The position numbers were made by a program, and so were the translations under genes. From an uncultured Eubacteriales bacterium (GTDB lineage Bacteria > Bacillota > Clostridia > Peptostreptococcales > Anaerovoracaceae), in the NCBI GenBank assembly GCA_959021945.1, contig CAUEYG010000002.1, forward strand, positions 1-24,249: a DNA stretch of 24,249 nt. Reading direction: 5' to 3'. Positions within the stretch are counted from its first letter, which is position 1. Every line of letters starts with the position of its first letter. Below, one piece after another: positions 23,901 to 24,249 of the stretch. Below the pieces are notes generated by a model. The model was given only the letters and a program-made list of their open reading frames with translations, was not told where the DNA came from and did not search any database.

Positions 23901-23929
23901 TTGCTTGCAGTCTGTTTTTTCTTTATTAT
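23901..23929 (+). promoter_or_regulatory. Sigma-70 promoter of the PAS regulator gene
   Basis: TTGCTT (23901-23906), a 17-nt spacer and TATTAT (23924-23929) lie 26 bp before the ATG at 23956. Confidence 0.5.
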
Positions 23930-23955
23930 ATTGAAACAGAAGGAGGGTTTCGCTT

Positions 23956-24249
23956 ATGAAAGAGAACAATTCGTTATTAGAGGAGTTATCTCCTATCTTC
24001 CAAGGAACTGCATATAAGGATCTCCGCAGAATTTTAGATTGTATTAAAGATGGCATTTTTATCACGGATGGAGAAGGCCGGATTCTGGCGCTGAATCAGA
24101 CTTCGCTGGATCTTTGTATGTACAAGGAAGAAGATTTGCTGGGGAAGACTATGCAGGAACTGCTGGACAATCATATGTTCGATGATTCTGTGGCTCTGGA
24201 AGCAATTCGGCAAAAAGATACGGTTTCTGTCCTTCCAAGAGGGATTACG
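23956..24249 (+). CDS. PAS-domain regulator, probable sigma-54 activator (3' end outside window)
   Basis: Only the first 98 residues are visible. AGGAGGG (23941-23947) lies 8 nt before the ATG, and the product begins MKENNSLLEELSPIFQGTAY. From about residue 25 a PAS domain is recognisable: LDCIKDGIFITDGEGRILAL, then NQTSLDLCMYKEEDLLGKTM. PAS N-termini of this kind commonly precede an AAA+ sigma-54-interaction domain and a helix-turn-helix in regulators beside grd operons. The divergent -24/-12 promoter supports that reading. The AAA+ domain itself would lie beyond the window and is not seen. Confidence 0.75.
   Translation, partial: MKENNSLLEELSPIFQGTAYKDLRRILDCIKDGIFITDGEGRILALNQTSLDLCMYKEEDLLGKTMQELLDNHMFDDSVALEAIRQKDTVSVLPRGIT

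Noticed and set aside
1..24249. CRISPR arrays, prophage or intact insertion sequences
   Set aside because: No regularly spaced direct repeats, phage structural genes or full transposase genes are visible; the rpn-type gene is not an insertion sequence by itself.

Overview
The window comes from an anaerobic, amino-acid-fermenting Clostridia-type Firmicute. The evidence is a selenium-dependent glycine/sarcosine/betaine reductase (Grd) operon, a complete selenocysteine decoding set, an oxygen-sensitive glycyl radical enzyme, strong AGGAGG ribosome binding sites throughout and moderate G+C. Species cannot be fixed from the sequence alone.

Layout. (1) 1-2006, plus strand: the 3' part of a YtcJ-like amidohydrolase followed by a YkvI-type membrane protein, closed by a hairpin terminator. 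(2) 2069-3378, minus: an Rpn-type PD-(D/E)XK nuclease gene interrupted by a 99-nt, two-hairpin, in-frame palindromic insertion, and a tiny exported protein with two EF-hand-like loops. (3) 3459-9499: a LuxR-type regulator (minus) divergent from a three-gene plus-strand operon of EutH-family transporter, glycyl radical enzyme and its radical-SAM activase. The substrate is not assigned. (4) 9567-10090, minus: a DinJ/RelB-YoeB toxin-antitoxin pair with a palindromic operator over its -10 box. (5) 10168-15704, minus: a selenium block in transcription order tRNA-Sec (selC), selA, selB, a LysR-type regulator and a cysteine-desulfurase-like enzyme. (6) 15892-23676, minus: the Grd operon in transcription order component-B proprotein (GrdE/G/I family), component-B selenoprotein (GrdB/F/H family), grdX, trxB, trxA, grdA, grdC, grdD. 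(7) 23956-end, plus: the start of a PAS-domain regulator, probably a sigma-54 activator, divergent from the Grd operon.

How the genes fit together. Component B binds the amine substrate through a pyruvoyl group and passes a carboxymethyl group to the selenocysteine of GrdA. GrdC/GrdD release acetyl phosphate, and TrxA/TrxB re-reduce GrdA. Two proteins, GrdA (UGA at 19143-19145) and the component-B selenoprotein (UGA at 21339-21341), contain in-frame UGA codons that plain ORF calling reads as stops. The adjacent selC-selA-selB block supplies the decoding machinery. A -24/-12 (sigma-54) promoter motif precedes the Grd operon, and a perfect palindrome lies about 150 bp upstream of it, next to the divergent PAS regulator.

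Most worth a second look: the unassigned EutH-glycyl radical enzyme locus, the divergent component B whose operon order differs from the usual glycine reductase, the 99-nt in-frame palindromic element, and the run of strong hairpins between grdA and grdC. No stretch longer than 300 bases lacks a gene.
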